Assembly (NCBI GenBank): GCA_036785325.1
Contig: JAXIVH010000019.1
Span: 3,099,737 to 3,163,736, forward strand
Origin: Urophycis tenuis
Lineage: Eukaryota; Chordata; Actinopteri; Gadiformes; Phycidae
Direction of reading: 5' to 3'
DNA length: 64,000 nucleotides
Shown here in pieces: positions 1-30,899 of this stretch. The translations under genes and the position numbers were made by a program. The notes beneath the pieces are model-generated. The model had not been told where the DNA came from and searched no databases. It was given only the letters and a program-made list of their open reading frames with translations. Every line of letters begins with the position of its first letter. Position 1 is the first letter of the stretch.

Positions 1-343
1 GAGAGAGAGAGAGAGAGCAGTAACAGGACACCTCAGATCTGTCGTGTGAAAGTGGCACACAGGTAACAGGTGAGAGCAGGAACAAAGGGACAAGGGGTGA
101 GTCTGGGGGAAGGGGGGGGGGGGGGTGTTGTGGGTGGTGTTGTGGGTGGGGTCAGCTGCGGGGGAGATGGTAAGTGCGTCACATTTCTTAAAATTTCTGG
201 GGGATTTTTTTTTGCCCGATCACCTCAGAGAGAGAGAGAGAGAGAGATTCACCACGAGAGAGAAAGAGAGAGATGGCGAGATAGTTAGAGAGCAAGAGAG
301 AGCGAGAGACAGAGAGAGAGAGCAGTCGAGTCAGAGAGAGCGG

Positions 344-402
<59 letters not shown>

Positions 403-746
403 GGCAGGAAGCAGAGACACGAGGGGGGGAAGTGTAAGCCAGGGAACTGATTGGTTGCTGAATTGTTGTGGGACTTTCCAGAGCCGCGCTGCAGCAGCAG
501 TGACCGAGCGTAGAGAAGGAGGAGGAGGAGGAGAGCAGAGGATACGCACCACAGAGGGACATCTTCCACACCTCTGCTGCGCCGCGCACGCCAGCCCGTC
601 TAGCCTCCGCCGACACCTCTGGGGACCGCCAGGCTCGGCCGACACACGGGGGACATTGAGACCACCGCCATCGCCACCGCCCATCGCCACCACCACCAGA
701 CTGCGCTGTGGACAAAACAGCAACAGGTCTCAACCCGGTGGGCAAC
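1..746 (+). other. Upstream region and 5' leader of the kinase's distal first exon
   Basis: No protein gene is supported here before the ATG at 747. The stretch holds GA/AG microsatellites (1-17, about 226-330 and a pure run about 348-394), a G run at 112-125, and a GC-rich segment from about 480 with GAG and CCACCG triplet runs that resembles a 5' untranslated leader. A strong donor-like GTAAGT lies at 170-175, but I cannot link it to an exon. The transcription start is not determinable from sequence alone. Confidence 0.4.
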
Positions 747-774
747 ATGAAGACCGGCAAGAGATCCTTCATAG
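747..774 (+). CDS. sgk1-like: Alternative first coding exon 1a of SGK-like kinase
   Basis: A short coding exon reads MKTGKRSFI plus one base and is followed directly by a good donor (GTAAGG at 775). It ends in phase 1, exactly the phase needed to join the shared exon at 8495, giving a 414-residue isoform. Exon 1b at 7806 also ends in phase 1, so the two first exons are interchangeable. SGK1 genes are known for isoforms with different N-termini. This isoform would lack the LTYxKMRG segment of exon 1b, which in SGK1 corresponds to the N-terminal region that drives rapid turnover and ER association. That these are separate promoters is inference; cDNA ends would decide it. Confidence 0.6.
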
Positions 775-3136
775 GTAAGGCGGGACGCCATCGATGGCGG
801 CTTTCACTTCCTGTGTTGACGTTGTTTATCGAGGGGGTCCTGGTCACCTGACCGCTGTGTTTGTTGTGATGGAGAAGGTGATGGTGAAGGTGATGGTGAT
901 GGTGATGGTGATGAAATGTCTTTCCTCTCTCGCTCTCTCTCTGCCTTTGTCCGTCTCTCTCCCTGTCTCTGCCTGTGTCTGTCTCTCTGTCTCTCTCCCT
1001 GTCTCTCTGCCTTTGTCCTCTCTCCCTGTCTCTCTCTCTCTCCCTCTCTCTCTCTCTCTGAGCGATCCAATTCTAGTCTTTTAAATGCGGTTTGCCTCCA
1101 TTTCGTATCCACTCCATGGACTCAATGTGAGTTCTGACAGAACCCACAACGCCATCTTCTCAGTGTATTCGTGCCGTGACCCAGGGGGTCTTCCTGCCTT
1201 CACCTGGCTGGTTTGGTGAGGTGTTCCACCAGGCCTTTCAGCTGGCGTTCCAGCAGCCGTGTGACCAGGGCTGTGCTGGCGCGTCAGAGCGCTGTGATAC
1301 GCCGATAAGATGTTAAACGACCTGGCCTCTGTCCCACAGAGCGATTGTTCTCACCCTGTGAGCCTTGAAGGTAAAACCAGGTGTGTCGAGAAATACAAAC
1401 ACTGACAACAGGTTGCGGATGTGGTCACTCTGTGCGCTGTTCAGCCTCTGCTTTAGCGCTGAGGAACCGCTCCGGGTAATGGAAGCTCCAGTCGGTGTGT
1501 GTCCACGAGACTCGCCTCGGCCCCGTCTCTCCGCTTGGGGAACGGTTGGAGAGGAGACAGAACGAGGCCTGAAGGTTCTGACCAGAGGATCGGAACCCAC
1601 TGACACGTTGAGGAAGTGGCCTCACGTTGTTCCAAAACGTTTCATGTCACGTTCCTCCCAGGGGGTGGTGGTGGGTGGGTTAGGATCTGTACCGACTGCC
1701 TCACACAGAGGGGGATGTGACTGGGGAACAAACCTGAGGGTTATCACATGGCTCGTCTCATGACGAACCCATCGCCATGGGAGAAGCACCAGCCATCTTC
1801 TGCACGGCCCCCGGGTCCCGCCCACAGACACACACACACACACACACACGCGCGCACGTGCACACACACAAATATTCCACCTCCAAACACACAGTGATTT
1901 GCACATTTGGTGTCTCTCGGGAAAACAGGCTGTGTCCATAGGGACAAGAGCGCAGGGAAGACGAGGGCGGTGGCTGGCCTCATCTAGGTCCTCAGCCGCT
2001 TACATTAGTAATAACTCTGGGAAAATAACATTAACGTTGTTACTTCATCAATCCCAGACCGGGGAATCAAATTGAGGGGCGAGTACTGCATTATCTCTGT
2101 CAGGGGCAAGCCAGACACTCCTACAGTGTACCTCAGGGTGCTACTGAACGTCAACACCTCAGTACCTTCCAACAGACCCCCGTGCCAATCCAGACGTTCT
2201 CATGACCCGCACCATGTACAGAAGACCGGGTCCACGGGGCCGGTCACATCACATGACCGCCCCCCCCCCCCGTTCACGGATGCCTGGCCCCTGAGCTGAT
2301 CACCGAGAGCAGCCGACAGAGGTTCTTCTGAGGGCCGCGCGCTGCCTCCTTCTGGGTTCACCCCTCGTGTCTCACGCACCGCTGGGCCGTGTCAGGGTGC
2401 TCCGAGGGGCACGGCGAGGAGATCCGGCCACGGCTTGAGTGCGGGGGGGGAAGCGCGTGCAAAGCGCTGTGCGTCGGCGCTGTGATTGTCATTGTAATAC
2501 GAACTGTAGCGTGTGATAGTGGGATAGGGTGTAGTGGCGGTGTCGCGTTTCCAACCCCGCCGTGCAGAGAAACCGGGTCGACGCAGCAAAAGAGGTTATT
2601 CAGCAGCAGGGGGGGGGGGGGGGGGGAATGTTTTGGGTTTGGTGTCAAAACCTTCCGGTGCAGATACAGAACAACAGAAACAATGCGTGATTAAGGGAGG
2701 TAACCCGACTCTGAAATCCCCCGTAAACACTCTGAAACTTCTGCACTTCTGCAATTCAGGCGAGGCAGAAACAGAAGCTGGGTGTAACTCTATTCCCCGG
2801 TGTGTACGAACCTCAACCACCCAACCACAAGGGCCTTGCAGGCAGGGCTTTCAGCCCGGTGTGAGCCGTAGCTCCTCTACAGTCTGGGTGTCTCCACTCT
2901 CTGTGTGGGGGGGGGGGGGGTGGGGGGGGGCTCCCCATGGGTCCTACTGAGCAGCTCAGAAGGTCAACCGGGGCATCAACAAGAAGGCCTGGCAGGGAAA
3001 CGCGCGGGGAACGTGTTGTGGGAACGAATAGGAGAAGGGAACACGAGAGGGTGGAAAGAAACGACTAAACTGGAGGTTTTAGTGAACGAGGTCTCCGAGT
3101 ACAACGCGGGGACACTTTTATCTGGACTGAGTCATA
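775..3136. other. First intron of the kinase, proximal part
   Basis: No exon is supported. It contains GGTGAT repeats (877-915), a CT/CTGT-rich tract (917-1062), a CA run (1829-1870), and several G runs (2608-2626, 2907-2930). Open frames here come from the simple repeats. Confidence 0.6.
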
Positions 3137-3535
3137 CAGTCCTTTTACATGCGGCAAGAAATTCGAATTTCTAATCGTATAAGACATCGTTCTGACTTTT
3201 TTAAGTGCATGTAAACACCTTAATCCGACCTACTTCGGACCTACTTCGGACATCTCAAAATCGGATAACAACACCTGGATAATTCGTTGATAGTCGGACT
3301 TTTAACGGCATGTATACTCAGCAATCGGATCTGAATCGGATTTTGCATTCTGCGCATGCGCAGTGCCATTCTGCACATGCGCAGCGCCACATAGCGTCCA
3401 GAGTCAGCCCATGCTCCGGCTGTTAATCCGATTCTCTGAACGGCATGTATACTCGGACAAGTGATCCGGTCTTACGCATGTCATTATCTGATCCGATCAG
3501 AAATTCAAATTTCTTGCTGCATGTAAACGTACTGT
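3136..3535. mobile_element. Non-autonomous DNA element (MITE) with about 35-bp terminal inverted repeats
   Basis: The left end (ACAGTCCTTTTACATGCGGC, then an AAGAAATTCGAATTTCT block) matches the reverse complement of the right end at about 3497-3535 with only a few mismatches. The interior is AT-rich with internal TACTTCGGAC and GCGCATGCGCAG repeats and no transposase. A target duplication is not clear, so the superfamily is left open. Confidence 0.7.
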
Positions 3536-3752
3536 CAGTGCACTGACTTGAGATGCATGTCACCGGGGAGCCGGGTTGGGGGTTCGGGTGCCGTTTGCTC
3601 AAGGGTGCCCAGGCAGGCAGGACGAGACCGAGACCTGCCACTTATGTGAGTCAGAGATGCCACGCATCCGCATGACACACATGGTTGCGTGGGGGGTGGG
3701 GGGGTGCAGCTGAGGCCTTGGTTACTCCTCCGAGCTAGTCACTAATTAGCAC

Positions 3753-3753
<1 letters not shown>

Positions 3754-3825
<72 letters not shown>
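3754..3825. repeat. (CA)n microsatellite
   Basis: An almost pure CA run of about 70 bp. A second shorter CA run lies at 3959-3994. Confidence 0.95.
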
Positions 3826-3826
<1 letters not shown>

Positions 3827-4112
3827 CTGTGTGAGACAAGTCTCAATTGCTGTTACCTAAGGCTCGGCCTGGCAAACAGTTGATCACCAAGGACATTTGG
3901 TTTGCATGCATGGGTTACTCATCCACCCTCTTGTGTGCTCAGCATTCACACAGCTCAACAACACACACACGCACACACACACACACACACACACCGCCCA
4001 CTTGACCAGACCTTCAGCACGGTTACGGCCTCAATGGGCTCCACAGACACATCACATGACAGCCCCTGGACCTTGAAGCGCCAAACAGAGGCCAAGGAAC
4101 CAGGGCAAGGTG

Positions 4113-5230
4113 GGATGATGGATAAATGGTGAGAGGAGGTCTGGAACAGGCTGGTATATGAGGGGATAGATGATGGAATAATGGTGAGAGGAGGTCTGGA
4201 ACAGGCAGGTATGTGAGGGGATAGATGATGGAATAATGGTGAGTGGAGGTCTGGAACAGGCTGGTATATGAGGGGATAGATGATGGAATAATGGTGAGAG
4301 GAGGTATGGAACAGGCTGGTATATGAGGGGATAGATGATGGAATAATGGTGCGTGGAGGTCTGGAACAGGGAGGTATGTGAGGGGATAGATGATGGAATA
4401 ATGGTGAGAGGAGGTATGGAACAGGCAGGTATGTGAGGGGATAGATGATGGAATAATGGTGCGTGGAGGTCTGGAACAGGCAGGTATATGAGGGGATAGA
4501 TGATGGAATAATGGTGAGAGGAGGTATGGAACAGGGAGGTATATGAGGTGATAGATGATGGAATAATGGTGAGTGGAGGTCAGGAACAGGCTGGTATATG
4601 AGGGGATAGATGATGGAATAATGGTGAGTGGAGGTCTGGAACAGGCTGGTATATGAGGGGATAGATGATGGAATAATGGTGAGTGGAGGTCTGGAACAGG
4701 CTGGTATATGAGGGGTTGGATGATGGAATAATGGTGAGTGGAGGTCTGGAACAGGCTGGTATATGAGGGGATGGATGATGGAATAATGGTGAGAGGAGGT
4801 ATGGAACAGGCAGGTATATGAGGGGATAGATGATGGAATAATAGTGAGAGGAGGTATGGAACAGGCTGGTATATGAGGGGTTGGATGATGGGAATAATGG
4901 TGAGAGGAGGTATGGAACAGGCTGGTATATGAGGGGATAGATGATGGAATAATGGTGCGTGGAGGTCTGGAACAGGCTGGTATATGAGGGGTTGGATGAT
5001 GGAATAATGGTGAGAGGAGGTATGGAACAGGCTGGTATATGAGGGGATAGATGATGGATAAATGGTGAGAGGAGGTATGGAACAGGCAGGTATATGAGGG
5101 TTGGATGATGGAATAATGGTGAGAGGAGGTATGGAACAGGCTGGTATATGAGGGGATAGATGATGGAATAATAGTGAGAGGAGGTATGGAACAGGCTGGT
5201 ATATGAGGGGTTGGTTGATTAATTAATGGT
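4113..5230. repeat. 55-bp minisatellite, about 20 copies
   Basis: A 55-bp unit (starting GAGAGGAGGTCTGGAACAGG and ending GATGGAATAATGGT) is repeated head to tail for about 1.1 kb inside intron 1 of the kinase. Units differ at a few recurrent positions: GAGAGG, GAGTGG or GCGTGG at the start, CTGGTATATG or CAGGTATGTG in the middle, and GGATAGAT or GGTTGGAT later. This suggests shuffling of variant units by unequal exchange. No coding role is seen. Confidence 0.97.
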
Positions 5231-6303
5231 GACTTTCCCCCCTACCTACTTGCGTACTTGTCATTCCATTTTGAATAAAAAGCGTAGCCTGTGCAGTGTT
5301 TGTGGGGGCAGGACAGTGAAGCAGCCAGGGTGGCTGACTCCCAGCCAAAATAAACTGGGCTTTTCTCCCCAATGTCTGCAGAACCCCTGTAAGCTCCTTT
5401 AAGTGAGATGACCTCACTCTCTACCTGCTCCTTAATGGCATGCAGGGCCATCTGGCAGCTTCTGCACGGGCAGACGTGTCCTGTAATGCTGACGACACGA
5501 CCGTCCTTTTTTAGTACTTTCTTTTTCGTCTGACCTGCCTATGAAAAGGCTAGATCTGCCATTGTTTTTTTTACTTAATTGACTCTTGGCTGGCCCAATG
5601 GCATGTTTAAACCCCGCCCCCCGGGCCTCAGTACAGTCATTATAACAGCGCGCCTGCAAGAGAACTGAGAAGGAAACTGAATATGAAAAACAAGGAACGC
5701 GGATAAATGCAGTTGGGGAACGATAACTGAATTGTTAAATAAATGCCGGCAGTCGTTGTGTAGTTACAGTAGTTATGTTATGACGGGCCGGTCTGGGCCG
5801 AGCCGATCCCAGCGCAGACGTTTTGTAACTGTGAGTCGCTTAAGATAAAAGTGTCCTCTGTCGGTAAAACTCCTACCGACAATGTGAGTGTCGTGTGTTG
5901 GTTCTGGCACACAGGCGAAAGGTTCTGCGTTCGTCGTAGCCCTGCAAAGGGCTTCTCCCCTATGAATGCCAAGCATCTGTATTAACTCTACTTTGGATAG
6001 ACGTGCCAGACCCTAAGCCAGACCAAAACATCCCAGAATAAAAACAAAACCGTGGTTGTAGTCAAAGCAACGCAGACTGTGGGAAGGAGCCGCTGGGTTT
6101 GCAGTGCTGGCGGAGGGTTTTTTTTTTTTTTACTGGTTCTGCTGGCGCTGCTCCCCGGGTGACTCATCGCGGGAGGGGTGGGTGTTTGTTTTTAATCAAC
6201 GGAAACGCCGTCTCCCCTCCGTGTCCATCGACCCCGCGGTGCGGAGGGCGGGCGGCGCGCCAAGAGAAAGCGCTTGAATCGATCGCGTGGTTTCACTGGC
6301 ACA

Positions 6304-6356
<53 letters not shown>

Positions 6357-7549
6357 GGGGGGGCGAACGAGTGGAAACGGGACAGGGTTCGGGGGTTTCG
6401 AACCAGCAGATGCGCCCTATAATGACTCAATGGAGAGGCTTCGTTTGGATTAGTCGGACGAACCCGCACGGCCGTTTCTTAGGCTATCCAATATTTCATT
6501 AGCGCTTCTTTCCATGCCCTACAGAGCAGCAAAAACGTCCAGCTGTATATATATATTTCTAAAACATGCGGCTTCCATTATACTCCACGACAGACGCCTG
6601 TGTACTTGACTCATGGCAGTATTTTCTGGAAATAGAAATACCACCCTGTTGAACCTATGAGGTCGGATCAGCTCTGCTGAAACCATCAAGACAACCACGC
6701 ACCAACACCACCACCAGTAACAACACAAGCCCTGCCAACTGGCAGGAACTCCACATCCATCACCTGACCTACATAAACGCTGCGAGAGCGGCCCTGTGAT
6801 CCAGAGACACGGCGCGTGCTCTCCACACGCCTTCCTCTGAACGCACGCCGCTGGTGGAGGGGCGGGGGGGTTAAAAGTGATAACCGTGGCAGTGCGGACA
6901 GACAGAGAGAAAGCACTTCTTGCTGTGATCGTTATTACGTAGCCCGAGGCCTTCCAGCCGTCTGGTTAATCGGCGATCGGTCTTTTTTTGCTGCGCGAGC
7001 GCCTGCCAATCTGTGTGAGATGATGTAATATAAAAGGGTAAGCGTCCACAGCTGGAGCCGATGTGTGCCGCTTGCGGGGCCTTAATGCGTTCAAGAACAC
7101 GGAGCCATATATAGGTCTAAAAGTAATGTTGTTATGAATCCGTGCGTGACCTCTCGCAACTAGAACAGACTAGACTTGGATCAGGCATTCTGAGAAAACG
7201 GAGAGCACTGGTTCTGTAGCCTAGACCAGCTGGACGCCTTTCAGTTTACGCGTCAATCGCTTCTTGGAGAGCGAAAATATGCCATTAATAGCTTTTATCT
7301 TTCAACAATAAAGACACACATTCAGAGTGATCACTCGCATTGGTTTTCTTTTCTTTTTTTCTTTTTTCAAAGATGTATCGTTTATAGATTACATATGCAG
7401 TAGATAAATAGATCGATAATGTGCCGCTGGGGTTGTCCATTAAGCAAACGGCTTCTCGTCTGCGCCTCCACCTTTCCATTGAGAGAATCTGCGGGTGGTT
7501 GCGCGTCATCCACCCACCACCCCCGGCCCCCGGCCCCCCCTCAATGAAG
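5231..7549. other. Distal part of kinase intron 1
   Basis: No gene is supported. A promoter-like patch occurs at about 5586-5660 (CCAATGG followed by CCCCGCCCCCCGGG), but nothing ties it to a transcript. A TG run followed by a long G run lies at 6305-6363 and a T-rich tract at 7341-7367. Confidence 0.5.
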
Positions 7550-7805
7550 GAATCCCGTGACATCACAGTCGTTGCCCCGGGTTACAAGTGGAAGTCAATG
7601 GAGTGTTTCGCCCCTCGGCCCCGCCCACTCCAGTGTACCACGTGTTCCGTATATAACACCCCGTCCGCCTCCTCCGGTGACCACTGCAGCGGTATTCCCA
7701 GCTCGACGTCACATCGCGCGCGGGGAATATTGACGCGGTACCGAAACTAGGATTACATTCTTCTTTCCTGTTTCGGATTTAAACGTTTCTCTGAATCGTC
7801 TCGAC
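7550..7805 (+). promoter_or_regulatory. Candidate proximal promoter of the kinase (exon 1b)
   Basis: A TATATAA box at 7650-7656 lies about 150 bp before the exon 1b ATG. Around it are an E-box CACGTG at 7639-7644, a GC box (CCCCGCCC near 7618-7625), a CRE-like TGACATCA near 7558 and GACGTCA near 7705. This is a compact inducible-type promoter layout and fits an SGK gene whose transcription responds to signals. The assignment rests on motif content and position only. Confidence 0.5.
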
Positions 7806-13726
<5,921 letters not shown>

Positions 13727-16030
13727 GGCCCCCGGCCGGACGCCCACCCCCCCCCCACTTCGGACGGCCACCCTCCATCCATCCTTCCGCCCCCGGCCCG
13801 GCGGCCCGCGAGCCGGAGGCCGGGCCTCACGTGCAGGGGCTCGCTGCGGGGGGGGAGAACCACGGTGCGAGCGACGGGCCTGTGGAGCGGTCCTCACGGG
13901 GGGGGGGGGGGGTGTGTGTGGGTGTTGGGGTGCGATGGCAGACAGACGCGGAATCTCCCAGGGGACCCCCCCCCCTGAGAGAAGAAGGGAGGACACCCTC
14001 TCCTCCATCGCCCCCCCGTCTCATCCTCCTCCACCCACAAAGCCCCACAAAAGATTTTAAAAAGGGTGCCAAGTTGGAAACTGGGAAGGGTGTTTTTTTT
14101 TTTGTTTTTAATGACTGAAAGACTGAAAATAGCCTCGTTTTTTTTGCTGGTGAAGAGACGGGAAGTGGAAGTGCCTGAGGTTCTTAAGGCAGTATGGAAG
14201 GAACCAAAAGAGCTGTTTTGGACCCTCACAGTAGGTGGTGGGCATGGGGGCCGTGTGTGACTGTCTCTGATATCATCACTGTTGTTTCACTTGGTTTTAT
14301 ATTGTGAATGCTCTTGTTGCACTTGAGGAAGGCAGGGGTGAAGGGTCAGCTGCCATGGTTTACGACAGCTGCGGCTCTTCTCGTCCCCCAAGTGACGTCA
14401 CTGCTTTAGAACAAAATGGCGTTCGGCAAAAATGTTCTAGGTAAAACTCACAAAATGCGTGCTGTTAATTCCCTGCGAATACCGACCATTCCTCAGAAGA
14501 ACAAGCAGAATGAGTACTGTATTAAGAAAAGGAATAACAATGTTACCAAATTGTTTCTTCATGTCTAACTAACTGCAACCATTTACTGTTTACGTTTAAA
14601 CGTTGAAGTACTCTGTAACACACTGGTTCTAAACGTAATAGACAAAATGTTAAAAGAATGATCCCGTTCTAGGATGTCCTATTTTCCTACATTTTACTTT
14701 TTACATCTTATATTTTAATATGCTACGATACGAAACATGTGTTGACCTAAACAGAGCTGTGTGTTTCCAGGCTTTCTGAGATTCCTTTCATTTAAAAAAA
14801 AAAAAAAACAGAATCAGTTGCATCAGCAATAACGTTAGTGTAAAAAAAAATCCAACAAAATGGACGCTCCTGCTCATCAGCCTCACCGAGCCCGTCCTGG
14901 GCTCGCGGGTTCACGGTCTGTTTCTCTCTGCAGACAACGCAAACTCGAATGTCTGGACGGTCGAACAAAGTCACCTGTTCATGCTCCTTCAGACAACCAA
15001 TCACAATCGAGCGTACTTTTTGGCTACGAAGCGTCCATCACAGATACAGACGGTTCTAACAGCGAGTAACTGTGAATGTCTTGTGCCTGACCCATGTATG
15101 TATGTATGTATGTACAACATATAGAGCTAACACATGTTAGTGACACACGTAACATACAATCTATACACGTAGAGCTACAATGCACAGATCATATCTTCAC
15201 CCTGTAGTCCTACCGGCTCCTCTTCTAGAAAGGGATCTTGAGGAGAGTCAGTAGCTTTGTCCAAATCTGAAAGGTGAAGGGCACCTTCACTGGACACCAA
15301 AATCCATCGGCACTATGATATGATTCAGTAAAAAAATAAAAGTGCAATAACAATAACTAGTTCATGTATAGGAAAAAAAAAATCATATTGGTTTGATGAT
15401 TTTCATGAGTGTAAATTCTAATTTATGAAATAACTAAAATATCGAGGCGTGTAGTATTAGGGTGTTGATAAGAATACAAATCACACGCTTATGTTTAGGT
15501 TCCCCCCCTTTGTACAAAAGTGTAAATATATATTTTAGTCTGGAAATATGAATGGCTACATAAAGAGGTTGTGCATTTCTTACCGAGTACACGGCAGTCA
15601 TGCATTTCTAGACAGTTCTTCCACATTTGGAGGCTTTACTTATTCCATTTTTGCATTTAATTTTTGTTTCATGTATATTTATTCACGCACAACGGTATGT
15701 TTACTGTACCACGACTGTGTACACCTGGGGTAATTGTCCTTGTTACATGGAAAAATAATATTCAACTGTAACCTATTCCAGCAGTGGTTAATAAATATAA
15801 TAAACCTAATCAAAATAGGCTATTCTGCGTGTTGTTTTCCTTTGTCATGAAATAAGGCCTACAGCATATCATACTGTACATAGAACAACTTCATGTGCTA
15901 TTTTGCCCTTTTAACATCTTTCATTTAAATGCTGACCTAATCAGGAATCATTCTTCAGACAAACAGAAAAACATAAGATTGATATGTAAAACAATGTCAA
16001 TAAAGATAGCTTGTCAATAAATATAAATAT
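13727..16030 (+). other. 3' untranslated region of the kinase
   Basis: After the stop codon the sequence is non-coding. Polyadenylation signals AATAAA occur at 15790-15795 and 15799-15804, with more near 16000-16025. A UTR of about 2.1-2.3 kb is inferred. It contains a GTAT repeat near 15096-15112 and AT-rich segments typical of SGK-type unstable messages, but no clustered ATTTA array that I would call. Confidence 0.55.
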
Positions 16031-16129
16031 ACTGCTAACCCCAGATATGAGGCCTTTGTGTGCTTAAAGAGAGGCTATTCGTGTGTCTGTGTGACACAAA
16101 GACACTCTAGTCTCCACGTTCCCTCACCT

Positions 16130-16331
16130 GTCCAGGACTGCTGCTAAAGCACACCTGTCGCCCCGCATCTCGCCCAGGGTTCGCGCGAGCGTGTGTGGGC
16201 ATGCGCAGACGCGAGAGCAGGAAAACTTCCTGCAAAATAGTGATCCCCTAACAACAGACAAAGCTTGACAGTGTGGATGGAATTTCAGGCGATTCTATAA
16301 AAAAACGGCATAACGATTATCTCACTTGATG
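16130..16331 (+). promoter_or_regulatory. Candidate eya3 promoter and non-coding first exon
   Basis: A CpG-rich patch contains GGCATGCGCAG (NRF1-like) near 16198, CGCGCGAGCG, and an ETS-type ACTTCCTG. It is followed by about 100 bp ending in a strong donor, GATG with GTAAGT at 16332. This is the usual look of a housekeeping-type start with an untranslated first exon, and it precedes the eya3 coding start in the same orientation. No transcript evidence is available, and a second donor-like site (AAG with GTGAGC near 17323) competes. Confidence 0.35.
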
Positions 16332-18870
16332 GTAAGTTCGATCAGGGATCGTTTGGCCATTTTACCCATGCTTGCCCCCCGGTGGGTTCCCGTGTTGTTG
16401 AACGTGAGGGACGGATTCACACATTGCTGAGCTATTTCAGTAGCCACTCCTATGCCTGATCTCGACTAAACCTTGGAACCGAAAAGTTTCGTATTGGGGG
16501 AAACACCAGCTCATTGTTAAACCCGACATGGACCCCTTTTCCAGATTTCCAGGCTAGCGGCATGCGATCGTTGTGTTGCAACCCAAAGGATGTCCAATGT
16601 GGGGGATAAACAAAGCAGGGATAACGTGACTTTGGGCCTCATAGATCCCGTAGTAGGCTACTCTGTAGTCGCCAGCGTTGATTGCACGCTACGGTGTCCA
16701 CGGTGGACTCCGGAGGGGGGTCGTCTCTAAGCATGAACACGCGGTGTACCACCGCATAAAGGTTACCCAGGAACGATTTTCTGGGAAATGGGCTCTTAGG
16801 GTGAACCGGACCGCTGTAGACCTGTCCTCGGACGTGGCTACTTGCTGGGTGTAGCCGCGGCTAGCCCGCTAACGCGCGTCCATCAGCCGCACGGGTCCGA
16901 GTCACACCGGACGGGGTTGCGTCTGCACGGCTGAAGGGTGTTGGTTTGGTGGCACTGGACTGAGGGGGGACGCCGGTGCCACGCAGGGTAAAGCGTGTGG
17001 TGAGGGATCGTATAAAGCGCAACTTAACGGTATACTGCATGTAGATTCATCGTAACGTTATGTTTCCGTACGCAAAAGGACGCGGGTCGTCACGTTTTAA
17101 CGTCTAGACCCGTGCGACACCCCCACAAAGACGGCAGAATACACTGGTGATACACGGCACGACATTATACAACGTTTAGCTCAGCGTCGCGGACCCCCAA
17201 AACCCCAAACGTGAAGTGTGTCTTACTTGAGACACGACACGACGTGCAGGCTGGGGCGTAAAAAGCATGGACAGCTGCGGTCTTGATTTGGAGATGCTGG
17301 TCTGTGCGCCTGTGTGTCCAAGGTGAGCGCCATCCACCAGGAGACCAGTGTTTATGTCATGAGGATCCCTGACGACACCAGAGGAGCGCAGTTACTACTG
17401 GCAACAGCTGGGGCACTCTTATTATGGGTTGCCTGTGAGTGGGTCAGTGTTGTCACGTTTTCCAGCTGTGTAGCGGTGCTTCAGCAATGTGTGTCGAATT
17501 GTGTAGTTTTGGTTGTACACTTTATTTAGTTCATCACAACGTACTTTCTGCTTTGCAATCCTTGCATTGCTGATGTGGTAACAACATAATCTACCCGTTA
17601 TCTTTGTTGTTGGTAATCTGCTAATAGACAAAATACAAACCAGTATTAGAATACAAATTGGAATATGCATCTATGAACGGTCGGTGCATATCTGTACCAA
17701 CATTTATGGCCCTTGGTGATCAGAAATGAACTGAGAGGTTGTTGGTGCCCATTGGCGAATGGCACTGGTGGGTCAAGTTATGCTCTAGATTACACCCTGT
17801 GTGTTCTGCCTGAAATACAAAGCCGAGCCTTGACCACATGTAGAGATTATTAACAGTGCACGATGAAACGCTGCATATAAATCAAAACGCTGTAAGCGTG
17901 CGAGGAAATAGCTGCACTCCGTATTGAGTTTGATCCATTTGGTTTGAATCACTCGTGGAATCGAGAGCGAGAGAGAGAGATCAACAAAAGAGATCAACAA
18001 AAGGTAAACATGGCCCCTGGAAACACAAACAATCACACCCATCACAAACCATCACTTGACTGTACAGTTGAATCAATATAAATGGAACACTTCAACACGC
18101 GCCATCAGAAGAAGGCCCTGGCTAACGTCGGGGCCCTGGCGACAGTCATGTGTCCACGGCGAGGCCAGCCCCACGCCGCCGCCCTGTTGAATAACCCGTG
18201 TGTTATCCATGTCAGGCAGCACGTTAGCCCGCCGTGCCGCTCGTGAGCGGTCTTGCGTATAAAACCTCCCAACGTTCTCGCTGCCGCGGCCCGCAGAACG
18301 TGAGCGGCTAACGAGTGCCTGACATATCGGGCTCCTCCTGAATTCCCTCGTTGGCCTATTTTTCCCCCCCACCTCCCGGCCACCCTTCGCCGTGTGTGCT
18401 CCAGTTATATAAATGTCCTATCTCCCCCGCCGACCGCCACTGCAATAGAATCCAGGGTAGATCTTATCCCGCCCGGCACCCATTGATACGACAGCTTGCA
18501 CCTGAGTGTCTCATGCTGGCCGGCGGCCATGTTTTGGCCGAATGTAGGTTAGGTCACATGTAAGGAGGCCGCCGCTGTCTAATCCCCGCTGTAAACACCG
18601 AGAGCCTGGGGCCTGGGTCGGGGGGGGGGGGGGGGCGGCGTCAGAACCACACGTGCCGCCCCTCACCTGCCGTTCCCGTGCCCGAGATTAGAGCCAGGGT
18701 TGGCCCACTTCCTGCTCTCCCCCCCCCCCCCCCCCCCCCCCCCCCCTCTCCGCCCCCCACCCTCCCTCCCGCCTGCTCCCAGTTCCTACTGTTTGGTTAC
18801 TGTGGTGATGGGGGGGGGGAGGGCAGGAGTGGAAGCACCACCTCAGCATGGTGGGAGAGGAGGGGAGGGG

Positions 18871-18902
<32 letters not shown>

Positions 18903-19133
18903 GAGAGCACAAGAGAGGGGGGGGGGGGGGGGGGGGTGAGAGAGAGAGAGGTAGAGAGGTAGAGGGAGAGGTGAGCATGGACCAGGGTACTTAAGGCACG
19001 GACCCCCTGCATTCCTGGTCACTGGGTGTGTGTGTTTCGCTCATGCCGGGTGAAGCAGGGTCAACGGCGCGCTCACAGGTCACCGGAGCAGTAGGAGGAA
19101 CCCGGGGCTCCACGTCGGCTCAGCCCCCTGCAG
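16332..19133. other. Region between candidate eya3 exon 1 and the first coding exon
   Basis: No coding exon is supported. The first part (16,340-17,300) is CG-containing unique sequence. Further on are poly-G (18620-18636), a poly-C run (18719-18746) and GA tracts (18868-18970). Confidence 0.5.
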
Positions 19134-19135
19134 AG

Positions 19136-30899
<11,764 letters not shown>

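Noticed and set aside
170..175. Strong GTAAGT donor-like site
   Set aside because: No associated exon or acceptor with a coding or leader role can be shown.
125..847. Long open frames on both strands over the GA-rich start
   Set aside because: They consist of RERERE/SLSLSL runs from the GA microsatellite and do not join any exon in phase.
5586..5660. CCAAT box plus GC box in kinase intron 1
   Set aside because: No exon or transcript-like sequence follows, so a third promoter is not supported.
16332..16520. Possible spliceosomal RNA gene (GTTTCGTATTGGGGG-like segment)
   Set aside because: Compared by eye with U1, U2 and U4 snRNAs; no convincing match along the length.
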